From Paulinella micropora (Eukaryota > Cercozoa > Imbricatea > Euglyphida > Paulinellidae): 64,000 bases of DNA. Position 1 is the stretch's first letter, and each line of letters starts with the position of its first letter. Positions 1-8,275 of the stretch are shown one piece after another. Position numbers and translations under genes: made by a program. The stretch is from the NCBI GenBank assembly GCA_019918135.1, contig WBZZ01000515.1, positions 169,804 to 233,803 of the forward strand. Reading direction: 5' to 3'. The notes beneath the pieces were generated by a model. The model was not told the DNA's origin and did no database searches. It saw only the letters and a program-made list of their open reading frames with translations.

Positions 1-38
1 ATTGTGGAAAAAAGTCCCTGTGTGTCCGCGGGTTTATA

Positions 39-269
39 ATTGCGAATACGAGCACTGAAAACCGACCGCGACCCAGTAAGGGATTATATTCATATAAATG
101 GGCTTCAATGTGTGATGAGCAATTTATGAGAGACCGAACAAATATGATGATGAAATTGTTGAAAGGTTGGAATATTTGCTTTATTGGACATAATGATTAT
201 AAACATTCAAATCCCGCGATATCAAATTTAAGAACAAAGTATTTTAAAGATGCCCCATATGAAATTTAG
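39..269 (+). CDS. Unrecognised small AT-rich ORF, left flank
   Basis: The frame is open from a stop at 36 to a TAG at 267-269. The first ATG is at 108 and gives 53 residues beginning MCDEQFMRDRTN. The product is basic and rich in Met, Asn and Lys, and I do not recognise it. Its base composition matches the small genes right of 53.99 kb and not the DNA between. Without the 53.7-kb insertion it would sit about 60 bp upstream of the small plus-strand gene at 53998, so it probably belongs to the same compact gene run. It may be the C-terminal end of a longer gene with a frame break. Hypothetical. Confidence 0.35.
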   Translation: MANTSTENRPRPSKGLYSYKWASMCDEQFMRDRTNMMMKLLKGWNICFIGHNDYKHSNPAISNLRTKYFKDAPYEI

Positions 270-309
270 GGCTTCAATATGCCGATTTTTAACTCTTGAA
301 TTCATTAAG

Positions 310-313
310 ATAA
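310..313. repeat. Candidate target-site duplication, left copy (ATAA)
   Basis: ATAA directly precedes the left terminal inverted repeat, and the same four bases directly follow the right one at 53983-53986. The next base outside differs on the two sides (G on the left, G after ATAA on the right but preceded by TIR), so I read the duplication as 4 bp. Four AT-only bases next to AT-rich DNA can match by chance. Confidence 0.55.
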
Positions 314-665
314 AACTAAACATTCGACAATCTTGGGGGTATCCCTTTTTCCGAAATTTTCGATGAAGTATATGGATTTTTTTGAAAACGTGTGGAAATG
401 AAAGGAAATCAATTCACTGATTGCAGAACATATAAAAATAATATTAAAATATGTTTTTATTAATTGTAATACACTTTAACTTCATCTTCAGAGGTGGGCA
501 GGAACCGGTCCGACACGGTAATTTTTCTACTTTTTCATAGTCCCGGCTACCATGAATCTATGATGATAACAATGCCGAACATGCAGAATTTGCTTTTACT
601 GTTTATTCTTGCTTATATTAAGCATTTTACTATATTAAGACATGGTTTTACCTTCAAAAAATTCT
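314..665 (+). repeat. Left terminal inverted repeat of the 53.7-kb element
   Basis: The sequence starting AACTAAACATTCGAC recurs as its reverse complement at 53657-53982. By eye, the outer ~210 bp (314-525) differ at about eight positions and have no gaps. Inward of this the left copy has a ~34-bp insertion (about 525-558), then similarity continues with more differences to about 665. Just inside, both copies run into poly-G/poly-C tracts (left 699-729, right 53631-53656). This arrangement is that of a DNA transposon end. No protein-coding role is apparent. Confidence 0.85.
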
Positions 666-891
666 GTTTGCCCGCTGTGACGTACGCTGGTACGTAGAGG
701 GGGGAGGGGGGGGGGTGGGGGGGGGGGAATGGGTCGGAGGGAGGACGCTTCACATCAGATTCTGGTGCATTATCAGAGTTAAACAAATTTCTAATTTCAG
801 TTTTTAGAAGAAGCGTTACAGTTGCAGTTGCCCTAGACAAAAACCATTATGAAAAAAGCCGGACCCAGAAAAATTCCTTCAAAAAAAATAA
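666..891. other. G-tract and 3' flank of the transposase-like gene
   Basis: This holds long G runs at 699-729 and then moderately AT-rich DNA. A short stretch near 775-800 resembles, in the same orientation, the stretch just after 53500 on the other side of the element. I see no gene here. It is the 3' flank of the minus-strand gene that ends at 892. Confidence 0.4.
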
Positions 892-1989
892 TCACATACG
901 ACCACGTCCACGTCCACGTCCACCCGCAGCACGACGTGCGCGGCGACGTCTGCGCAAACGGATTCCTGAGTTACGCATTCTCCAACTTGCGTCGGAGCGA
1001 TCTGAATCATCTACAATATGGATAGCATCATGTTAAGGAGGAGAAGAAGAAGAAGAAGAAGAAGAAGAAGAAGAAGAAGAAGAAGAAGAAGAAGAAGAAG
1101 AAGAAGAAGAAGACTAATACCATGCTTTTCTTCCTCTGAACCAGAAGATCGATCAGACGATGAGTCAGTTGATGAACTGGAAGATGAAGTATCAGATAAG
1201 TCATCCTCTGAATCTGCCACTGGTTCTGCAGGCTGAGCAGCACCAAGCTCTTCTTCCTCAGGGAACCCACAGTCGCATCGTTCGAAATGGTTCCACGCTT
1301 GTTCAATAAGCTCTGCCTTCTTGAACTGTTTCCGATCGGAGTTTTGCGTTGCAACACCATGCATTCTCATCCATGATTTCAATTCGCTAACTACCATCTG
1401 CTTGGACGCAAATTGCTTTTTTTCCTCTGACGATCTTAGCAACGTGAGAATTTTCCGCCAAGGCTCAGAAGCATTTCCAAATGCTAAATCCTGCTCCTGC
1501 TTTTCTTCGCTAGTAAGCTGTCTTGCACCACGCCATCTCGGGTGAGCTGGAGGACGTCCTTCATTAACAAAATAAGTGCGTGGTAAGGACAGCAGCTCTT
1601 CATCGGTCAAACGCGTAAGTGCGTTCATTTTCTCCTGTCGTTCTTGAGGCAACTCCATCCAATTTACAGGTAGCTCGTCGATAAATCGAAATTTTGCTCT
1701 CCATTCCTTGCCTTTTGCATCGACACAGGACATATGAGCAGGACGGCCGGGCAGGCCGCCTTCGAAGTAATCTCCATCCACCTCTACTCTGGTCAAATTT
1801 CCACCTGCTAACATTTCCTCCACATGTGCTCGCTCATCCGGCCCTAGGTATTTAGTAGCCAAAGCACGAATATCCTTCTTCAGGCGCGGATTGACGAAGT
1901 AGCCGACTGGAAGCTTGGGAGGCATGTCGGTCGCTGTCATACATAGAGAGAGAGAAAGAGAGATAGATAGATAGAACGAGAGAAAGAGA

Positions 1990-2040
<51 letters not shown>

Positions 2041-4740
2041 AGATAGATAATATTATTACCGGGGCGTCCGATAAACAAATTGATCGGTTCTCCTCTGGGA
2101 TCATCACGCACTCCATGAAAATCCTGTGCGTCTCCCCAAGTAGCGATCTCTACAGTCGGCAAAGCGTCAGGATCTTTCTTGGTGATTCTATATGCCAAGG
2201 GTTTGTTGTAGTTTTTGAAACTCTTATTCATACACGGGCTAAAATGAGTCATCCAGTCGTAGTTACATCCGAGAACAACCAGCACATGCCTCTTCTTGTG
2301 CTGCTTCTTGAATGCAAGAATGAGCTTTAATAACGCTTGAGCGATGTTAGTTGTAAGGAAGGTGCTCTTCCACCCGATATCCATAACTCGAAATTCCTGA
2401 TCATCTCCATCGTGCCCGTGCCCTGGTGGCTTGCGATGTGACTCTACTTGGAAACGGATTCCTCTGTCAACGACATTGAGCCCAAGGAAACCCAGCATCG
2501 CCCACGCGGTGTTATCACCAGCTCCGTCCCACTCAAGATATAATTTCCACGCTTGCATTGTGCGAGGGTTCCAAAGTTGCCAATGTAAAAGTGCGGCAAG
2601 CATAGTAATGTTGCTGTTCGCGCCGTGTTCTACCGCGCCTTCAAGGTACGTCAGAATAAAATGCGTATCGGTAGTGTAGCAGGTATTGATTCCAACGCAA
2701 AGGCGAAACACAATTTTTCCTTTGAAATCTTTCGCGGCGCGGCGGCAAGATGGGATCTTCACTGGCAGTTTCATATCGGCTGATATGACTGTGGCAGCAA
2801 AATCTGCTGGTGCTGCCTTCTTGCGCTGCATGCTGGCAACGCGGCACGCCCTGTGAATTTTGTGATGAAGCCTGCTACGGCGACGCCATTCTTGAGCTTC
2901 TACTTCAGTCCTGAAACCGTTAGAATGATCAGCAGCAAGCTCTGTGCAGATCTCGCATTTTGAGAAATCTCCTTCTGCAAAACAAACCTGTAATAAGTAA
3001 TGATAACGAAAATATGCATAGTACCTCTGACAAACTTGACGTGCGGAAAATCCATGCGCCAAACTTTGGTGATCGTATTGTCTGTCGGAGGATTATTTGG
3101 ATCAACTCGTTTCGAACAACCAAACCGAAGGCACATATCTTTCCAATTCTCGCGAACATAGTTTTGGACTCCTGCGTCCTGAGCCATTTCTTGCATCCTC
3201 CATATTCCGTCGCTGCATATCTCCGGGTAACTCTCCATGAACTTCTCGCAGAGTAATACTGCTATCACATCTTCTGTTTCAGGAACGGTTGAGTAGCTTT
3301 TTGTCAAAACCTTCGTGTTATTTGCAAGAAGTTTGTGTGCTCTTGACAAAACTTTATCACCGATCCCGTAGATACGCTGCCAGGCTACTTTGCACACAGC
3401 CTCCGTTAAATACATATACTGAAACGATCCAGTTTTTGTTTGAAACGATTCAAGCTGCGAAGCTGCCCAAGAATAAAGCTCACTGAGAGACGATGACGCA
3501 TTCTTCGCTCTCGTGTAAAGCACATCACGCGTGTCGATAAATGAATAACACTTCCACTTTTTGCAGCAGACAGACTTAACTTCCCTGTCCAAGTCGGCGA
3601 AGGTAATCCCCAACAGTTTTTGGAGCGCAGACGGTCTCTGAAGCTTCACTGCACCTTTCGTGCGACTTTTCATCGTGTAGGGGCGCGTTGGATTCTTACG
3701 TGGTCTGCTGTAAGGAATTGGTGATAATCTCATGATGTTATACAACAGCTCATTCGATTCCATAAGCTCGTCGAAAGTCAATCGAAGCTCGTTGGATAAT
3801 TCCGCATCGTCCACGCAGACCAGAGGAGGAAGCAATCCAGGGTTGATAGATGCAGCATCACCGTTTGAATCCGTATCTGAACACTCTTCGTCGACGTTCT
3901 ACGCAAACAAGATCGCTTATGAACATTAACCAGCATGAACATAGACAGGTAGAGAAAAAGAATTACCATGGAGCCAGTAGGAAGATATAGTCTAGAGCTG
4001 CTGCAGCTACTAACATCATATCCTGTAGTGACAGTAGAACTGTCTGACTGTTTCCAGCTGTCGAGGTTAGCATCAACGTCAGGAACACCGGCCTGTAAAA
4101 AAGAATCTTCTCAGTAATAATTTTCATTTATTTATTTTTTACCTGTGCATCACTCAAGCTTGATTTTTCTGTGATGACTGTAATGTCCGAGCTTTCCCTG
4201 GGCAGAAGCGTGCGGCGACTATCTGAAATTGAGGACACGCTGTCGAGAAGCTTCCTCTTTTTTTCCGGCGGAATAGATGATGACCTGGAGAGCGGTTGCT
4301 TTCCATCAGAACTAATACTGCTGACCGACGCTAAAAGTTCAACCTTTGCTTCATGAAGCAAGGAAATTGACTTAAGTGGAAGCGGATGTTCTTTCTCAGG
4401 AACGATGAAACATACATGACCAATGTCAGTCTCGAACAGGAAAACTTGGATTTTAGCTCCTTCCTTGGCAGCCTCTTTCAACCAGACCGGATGTGCATCG
4501 CTTGGCAGCGTAGCTATCGCTAGGTCTGGATTAGGCGCATAGCTGAGCAAAATCTCTTGATCTTTCGATATTGCGGTGGTGACAGTCACAATAGGAGTAC
4601 CCTTGCTGACCTGACATTATTTACAACAATATTTATAGAAAAAATGCAACACACGTAACAAAAACTTACATTGCATGGATGTATGTAACAACTAACATAA
4701 TTTACCTTCACGTTCGGTCGGCAAGTGTCCTCGTCGAGCT
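892..4740 (-). CDS. Multi-exon DUF7869-like (RNase-H fold) putative transposase
   Basis: Seven exon blocks on the minus strand join in frame through GT-AG introns: 4740-4705, 4610-4143, 4092-3967, 3898-3025, 2974-2060, 1933-1121 and 1010-892 (stop 892-894). The fourth and fifth blocks hold a Cys pair (CEIC), then ADMK, LEWDGAGDN and a GHGHDGDDQ motif, in the order and spacing of the acidic motifs of DUF7869-type RNase-H-like proteins, which I take as a candidate DDE core. The C-terminus is acidic/Ser-rich and then ends in an RGRGRGR basic tail. The (AAG)n and (GA)n microsatellites fall in introns. The first exon is cut: its coding sequence runs into the GC-rich block at about 4740, so the start codon is missing. 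It lies just inside the left TIR and reads outward. The assignment as transposase is inference; the exon model is read directly. Confidence 0.7.
1030..1113. repeat. (AAG)n microsatellite in an intron
   Basis: About 27 AAG units lie within the last intron (1011-1120) of the minus-strand transposase-like gene, where they form a CTT polypyrimidine stretch before the acceptor at 1011. Long poly-Arg or poly-Leu frames across it are artefacts. Confidence 0.9.
1950..2047. repeat. (GA)n-rich microsatellite in an intron
   Basis: GAGA repeats with scattered GATA units occupy most of the intron 1934-2059 of the transposase-like gene. The minus strand shows a CT-rich run ahead of the acceptor at 1934-1935. 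Confidence 0.9.
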
Positions 4741-4750
4741 TGCCCCTGCG
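4705..4750. other. Left junction between transposon gene and GC-rich viral block
   Basis: Base composition changes abruptly here, from about 4705 (AT-rich intron) to over 65% GC by 4750. On the minus strand the last host-like codons are KLDEDTCRPNVK, spliced to the next exon. On the plus strand the capping-enzyme frame is already open at the junction and lacks its N-terminal half. Two genes are thus truncated head to head at one breakpoint. I cannot fix it to better than about 30 bp. Confidence 0.6.
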
Positions 4751-6110
4751 CGACCTGCAGCGGGACCTGCTGCCGAGGCTGGAGCGCCCCGACGACGCCC
4801 GGGGCTGGGGCTTCGTCGAGCCCGGCGGCGGGGACCAGGACCTCGACGGGTGCCGTGTCCCGGTGGACGGGCTGGTGTTTGCGCGCGGCGACGCTCCGTA
4901 CCGCGGCGGCGGCCAGCGCGCGCTCCGCAAGTGGAAGTTCGAGCAGCCCACGCTGGACCTCGAGGTGCTGCGCGCGGCGCGCACCGAGCGGGGCTACTGG
5001 GTCTGCTGGGGGCTGCGCTGCCCGGCGCTGCGCCCGGGGCGGCCGGCGCTGCACAGCGAGGTGGCGTTCGACTGGGCCCTCATTGGGCAGGGGGCCAGGC
5101 GGGCGGTGGAGGACTACTGGGGGGCGTGGCTGCTGCGCGGGCCGCCCCCGGCCCACCCCGGGCCGGAGGCCACCTTCTACGCGCCGCACCACGAGCTCTG
5201 CCTCGTCCACCGGCAGGCCAGGGCACTGCCCGGGGTCTGGGCCTGCTGCCACTACCGGCAGAAGGACGGGGTCTGGCGCGTGGTCCGGCTCATCTTCGAG
5301 GCTATGCCGGGCGACCAGCACACGGCAGACAGCCGGGCCTGGCCGGTGGACTGGGTGCGAGAGCCCGGCCGGGGCGCCGGCCAGGGCCTGCCGTCGGGCC
5401 TGCCGTCCGTGTGCTCCCTGCCCCAGGCGCTCGAAGAACTGCTGCGCTACAAGGAGGCGGGCGCGGGGGCCAACCTCACGCCCCGCCACCTGTGCTTCCG
5501 CGTCTGTGGCACCGACGTGCAGGAGGCGGGCTCCGTCGTCGGCCTGGCGTACGCGCTGCCGTGGCAGGACCACGCGGTGGGGCTCGAGGGCCCAGTGCTC
5601 CCCCCGGCCGCCGGGGGCACGCAGACCTTTGCCGCGCCGGCCTTGGCCGCCTGCTACACGCACGAGGAGCTGCAGCTCAGGCCCGTGCCGGGCTCGGTGT
5701 GGGAAGTAGCGCTGACGGCCGGCCCCGCCGGCTGGCACCCCCGCCCCCTGCACACGCGGGCCAAGAAGGAGGCCAACTTCCACACCACCGTGCTGCAGGC
5801 CCTGCGCGCGGTCGCGTCGTGCGCGACCCTGGACTCTCTGCTGGCCCTCGACTTGGGCGCGGCCGCCCCGCCCGGCGGCGCCCCCCCGGCGGCGCCCCCG
5901 GCGGCGCCCTCCCCCCCGCCAAGCGGCACCGGCACGGCGGCGAACGGACCGCCTGACCCCCGGGGGCCCGGCGGCGGGGGGGGGGGGGGGGCGCACCTCC
6001 CCGACCCCTCGGGGGGGCGCGAGCTCTCCCCTCCGCTCTCTCCCTCCTCTCCCCCTTCCTTCCACCCCCCCCTCTGGCGATGGCCACCCCTGGCTGGCCC
6101 CGGTACCTGA
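4725..6110 (+). CDS. mRNA capping enzyme guanylyltransferase, 5'-truncated
   Basis: The frame is open from the junction to a stop at 6108-6110 and has no credible ATG at its start (first usable codon is GTG at 4725). Residues 48-52 read DGLVF and residues 67-72 LRKWKF, matching motifs IV and V of GTP:RNA guanylyltransferases. A later WHPRPLHTRAKKEANFHTTV segment (about residues 345-365) fits motif VI of the OB domain, with the usual final helix. Motif I (the Lys-GMP nucleophile KxDG) and motif III are absent because the 5' part is missing at the junction. The last ~80 residues are Pro/Gly-rich and cross a 14-G run, so the true end may be earlier. The enzyme caps viral transcripts in giant viruses; this copy cannot be active. 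The large antisense frame here is a GC shadow. Confidence 0.72.
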   Translation: MSSSSLPLRDLQRDLLPRLERPDDARGWGFVEPGGGDQDLDGCRVPVDGLVFARGDAPYRGGGQRALRKWKFEQPTLDLEVLRAARTERGYWVCWGLRCPALRPGRPALHSEVAFDWALIGQGARRAVEDYWGAWLLRGPPPAHPGPEATFYAPHHELCLVHRQARALPGVWACCHYRQKDGVWRVVRLIFEAMPGDQHTADSRAWPVDWVREPGRGAGQGLPSGLPSVCSLPQALEELLRYKEAGAGANLTPRHLCFRVCGTDVQEAGSVVGLAYALPWQDHAVGLEGPVLPPAAGGTQTFAAPALAACYTHEELQLRPVPGSVWEVALTAGPAGWHPRPLHTRAKKEANFHTTVLQALRAVASCATLDSLLALDLGAAAPPGGAPPAAPPAAPSPPPSGTGTAANGPPDPRGPGGGGGGGAHLPDPSGGRELSPPLSPSSPPSFHPPLWRWPPLAGPGT

Positions 6111-6162
6111 CAGTGTAAAGTAAACCAAGGAATTCTGCGGCTTGTCTCCACTCTCTTCGTCC

Positions 6163-6498
6163 ATGCCGTCTGACAGAGACAGCAGACCACAGTATAGGTA
6201 CGCGCCGGCGCCACAGAACCAGGACCGCGTGTACTCGACCATGTCAGCAAGCCGGGCCGCCCCTCCCTCAGTGCCGCGGCGCAGCTCCACCCGAGCCTCT
6301 GTGCCTGACTCCCAGGCCCAGCTCTGTACTGACTGCCTGGGTTCTGGTGCACTAGGTACCACGCTGCGGTGGTGGTCGCCCTTCATCGCCCTCGTGCTGC
6401 TCGGCCCCTTATCCGTAGCCACGGTCGTGGTGGACATTGTGCACATGTTTGACGAGAGCGGCCAGACGACCAAGTCTACCAAACCGTCTCGGCGATGA
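6163..6498 (+). CDS. Small single-pass membrane protein
   Basis: The ATG at 6163 opens a 111-residue protein with a Ser/Arg/Pro-rich N-terminus, one Cys pair (CTDC) and one strong hydrophobic segment (WWSPFIALVLLGPLSVATVV), followed by a short hydrophilic tail. A second in-frame ATG at 6241 is possible. The stop overlaps the start of the next gene as ATGA (6495-6498), so the two are probably co-transcribed, or are halves of one gene split by a 1-nt shift. I do not recognise a family. Confidence 0.5.
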   Translation: MPSDRDSRPQYRYAPAPQNQDRVYSTMSASRAAPPSVPRRSSTRASVPDSQAQLCTDCLGSGALGTTLRWWSPFIALVLLGPLSVATVVVDIVHMFDESGQTTKSTKPSRR

Positions 6499-7142
6499 AC
6501 GGGGTGGTGATGTCCTTGCTGGCAGTGCTAGTGCTCGCCTCTCTCGTGTCACTCTCGTCCGAACGCGGGGTTGCCCAGGGCGCAGCGGAGCAGTACCAAA
6601 AGCCGGAAGCCCCCCCCAGCACAGCTAACTGGAAGTTTATGCGAGCGGCCGTCGCGCGAGTGCAGACCAGGGTGTCGGTACTAGCAGCCACACGCGATCG
6701 GAGTGCGAGGCTGTGGTTCATGTCGACCTCCTTCATATTCGCTACCTTGCTGCAGATCATCGCCTTTGCCTTCATCATCCGCGTCCAGTACGAGAGTCCC
6801 AAGCTACTCGGGGTGGACGAGGAGCAGAAGTGGAACGTGAGCCTCCGGGATGGCAACGGCACGGCCATCTGCAGCCAGTGCGTCCTGCAAGCGGTCGATA
6901 CAGCGGCGGCCTGCGAGACCATGCGCCTGCTCAGCTGGATCTGGGGGATCGGCTTCTCCATCATGGCGAACGCGCTAGTGGTAGCCCAGTGGGCCACTCT
7001 GCCGTTCCTGACCATGACGATGTGCGTGTCCTACCCAGTCTCGGAGGGCCCCAAGGAAGCCGACGTCAGAACTAGCCTAATGAACGGTCAAGAGACGACG
7101 GACAGTCAAGAGATGGAAGCGGGACCCCGACAATACAAGTGA
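6495..7142 (+). CDS. Multi-pass membrane protein
   Basis: This 215-residue product has three hydrophobic segments: residues 1-20 (possibly a signal anchor), about 75-97 and about 140-175. Between the last two lies a hydrophilic loop with possible N-glycosylation sites (NVS, NGT) and a CSQC motif, consistent with an extracytoplasmic loop held by disulfides, in the manner of tetraspan/claudin-like proteins. It starts in an ATGA overlap with the upstream membrane gene. An ATTAAA-like signal follows the stop near 7168. No specific family is recognised. It could be a virion membrane protein; that is inference. Confidence 0.5.
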   Translation: MNGVVMSLLAVLVLASLVSLSSERGVAQGAAEQYQKPEAPPSTANWKFMRAAVARVQTRVSVLAATRDRSARLWFMSTSFIFATLLQIIAFAFIIRVQYESPKLLGVDEEQKWNVSLRDGNGTAICSQCVLQAVDTAAACETMRLLSWIWGIGFSIMANALVVAQWATLPFLTMTMCVSYPVSEGPKEADVRTSLMNGQETTDSQEMEAGPRQYK

Positions 7143-7223
7143 TATCCAAGTTTTTTTCGGCAGTTTTAATTAAAGTACTGGTGCCGGCACTGAGACAGGA
7201 AAAAGCAGAAACGTGGGCTCCCC

Positions 7224-7930
7224 TCAGGCCGTCTTCTGCGACTTGCGCTGGGGGCGGTCCGCGCCGGTGGGGCCGGCGGCGCGTTTCCGGGGGCGGCCGC
7301 CCTTGTCCTGGTGCGCCGGCGCGCCGCGGGCGAAGGCATCTTCGAGGCCGGCCAGGCAACGGCCCTCGACTAGGTTGTACGAGCGGTTGACGTCGGCCAG
7401 CACGATCTTCTTGCGGTTCTGCGAGTCGGCGTACGCTATGCAGCGCCGGGTGAGGTCGTGCACTACTTCATCCAACAGCTTGGTCGCGTTGGCGCGCAGG
7501 CTCGACGTCTGGCAGCGCCGGATGCCGCTGCGGCGCAAAAAATGCTTCACCTCGGACGGGCGCAGCGGGCCGGGGGCCTGGCTCTTCTTGCGGTGCCGCA
7601 CGGCTATGCCGTGCTTGCTCTTGTAGGCCGTGGCCTTGCTCTTGCGGCCCCCCTTCTTGCCCTCGCTGGCCACGTCGGCCGCGACCGGCTCCTGCGCCGT
7701 GGCGGCGGGCGCCTCCCGGCCGCGGGGAGCGGGCCTCTCTGGGCCCTCTTCTGCTTCGTCCGGGGCGGCCTCTCTGAGCCCTCTTCTGCTTCGTCGTCGG
7801 GGGCGGGCCCCTCCGGTTCCTCTCCGCCTGGCGCGGGCTCGGGCGGGCTGCCGGCGGAGGAGGGTGCCTCGGCGGGTTCGTCGGTCGGCTCCGCCTGGGA
7901 GGCCGGGGGGGCGTTCTTGTCACGGGGCAT
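7224..7930 (-). pseudogene. H4-like viral histone with frame-breaking tandem duplication
   Basis: The minus-strand frame 7673-7224 contains a histone fold resembling H4. VKHFLRRSGIRRC aligns with the H4 RRLARRGGVKRI region, and RKKIVLADVNRSYNLVEGR aligns with RKTVTAMDVVYALKRQGR. A basic C-terminal tail (KGGRPRKRAAG) follows. The likely start is the ATG at 7930, giving an acidic Pro/Glu-rich N-terminal arm. That arm is in a different frame: a 35-nt unit coding EAEEG(S/P)ER is present twice in tandem near 7740-7810, and since 35 is not a multiple of 3 it shifts the frame. No ATG lies in the histone frame upstream of the fold. Histones are encoded by Medusavirus, Marseilleviridae and some mirusviruses, where they package DNA. 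Confidence 0.65.
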
Positions 7931-8275
7931 CAGGGGGCGCAGTGGGAAAAGGTGTTCTGGCTCTCGTGGGGGGTGCACGTACGTTAGACGGGACGTGTGT
8001 TGTGCGCGTGTCCCCGTGCCAGCTGCCCCGGCGGCCGCCCGGGCGGCGGCGGGCTGCGCCGGGGGGGGGGGGGGAGGAGGCGGGCTGCGGCCCCCCTCCC
8101 CGTCCGCACCCCCCGGCCCGCACCCCCCGGCCCGCCTCCCTCCCGCGCGGCCCGCCGCCCCCGGGGCCCGCCGCCCCTCCTCCCTCGCCCCTTGTTCCGT
8201 ACCCCCTCCCGCGCGCCGGGCAGGCGGGGCTACTAGCCCGCGCGTGCGTACACTAGGCTAAAACCCGCAGGGGGG
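7931..8275. other. GC-rich divergent intergenic region
   Basis: The gap between the minus-strand histone gene and the plus-strand repeat protein gene is dominated by C/G runs (a 14-G run near 8059) and tandem-like CCCCGGCCCGCAC repeats. It should hold both promoters, but I see no clear promoter motif. Confidence 0.4.

Noticed and set aside
494..697. Small frame in the left TIR
   Set aside because: It lies wholly in the inverted repeat and is not open in the matching right copy.
1018..1236. Poly-Arg frame and opposite poly-Leu frame over the AAG repeat
   Set aside because: The repeat lies in an intron with good GT-AG borders; flanking exons join in frame without it.
4692..6482. Long minus-strand frame of 596 codons opposite the capping gene
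   Set aside because: It has no recognisable motif and is explained by high GC on the non-coding strand; the plus strand shows conserved guanylyltransferase motifs.
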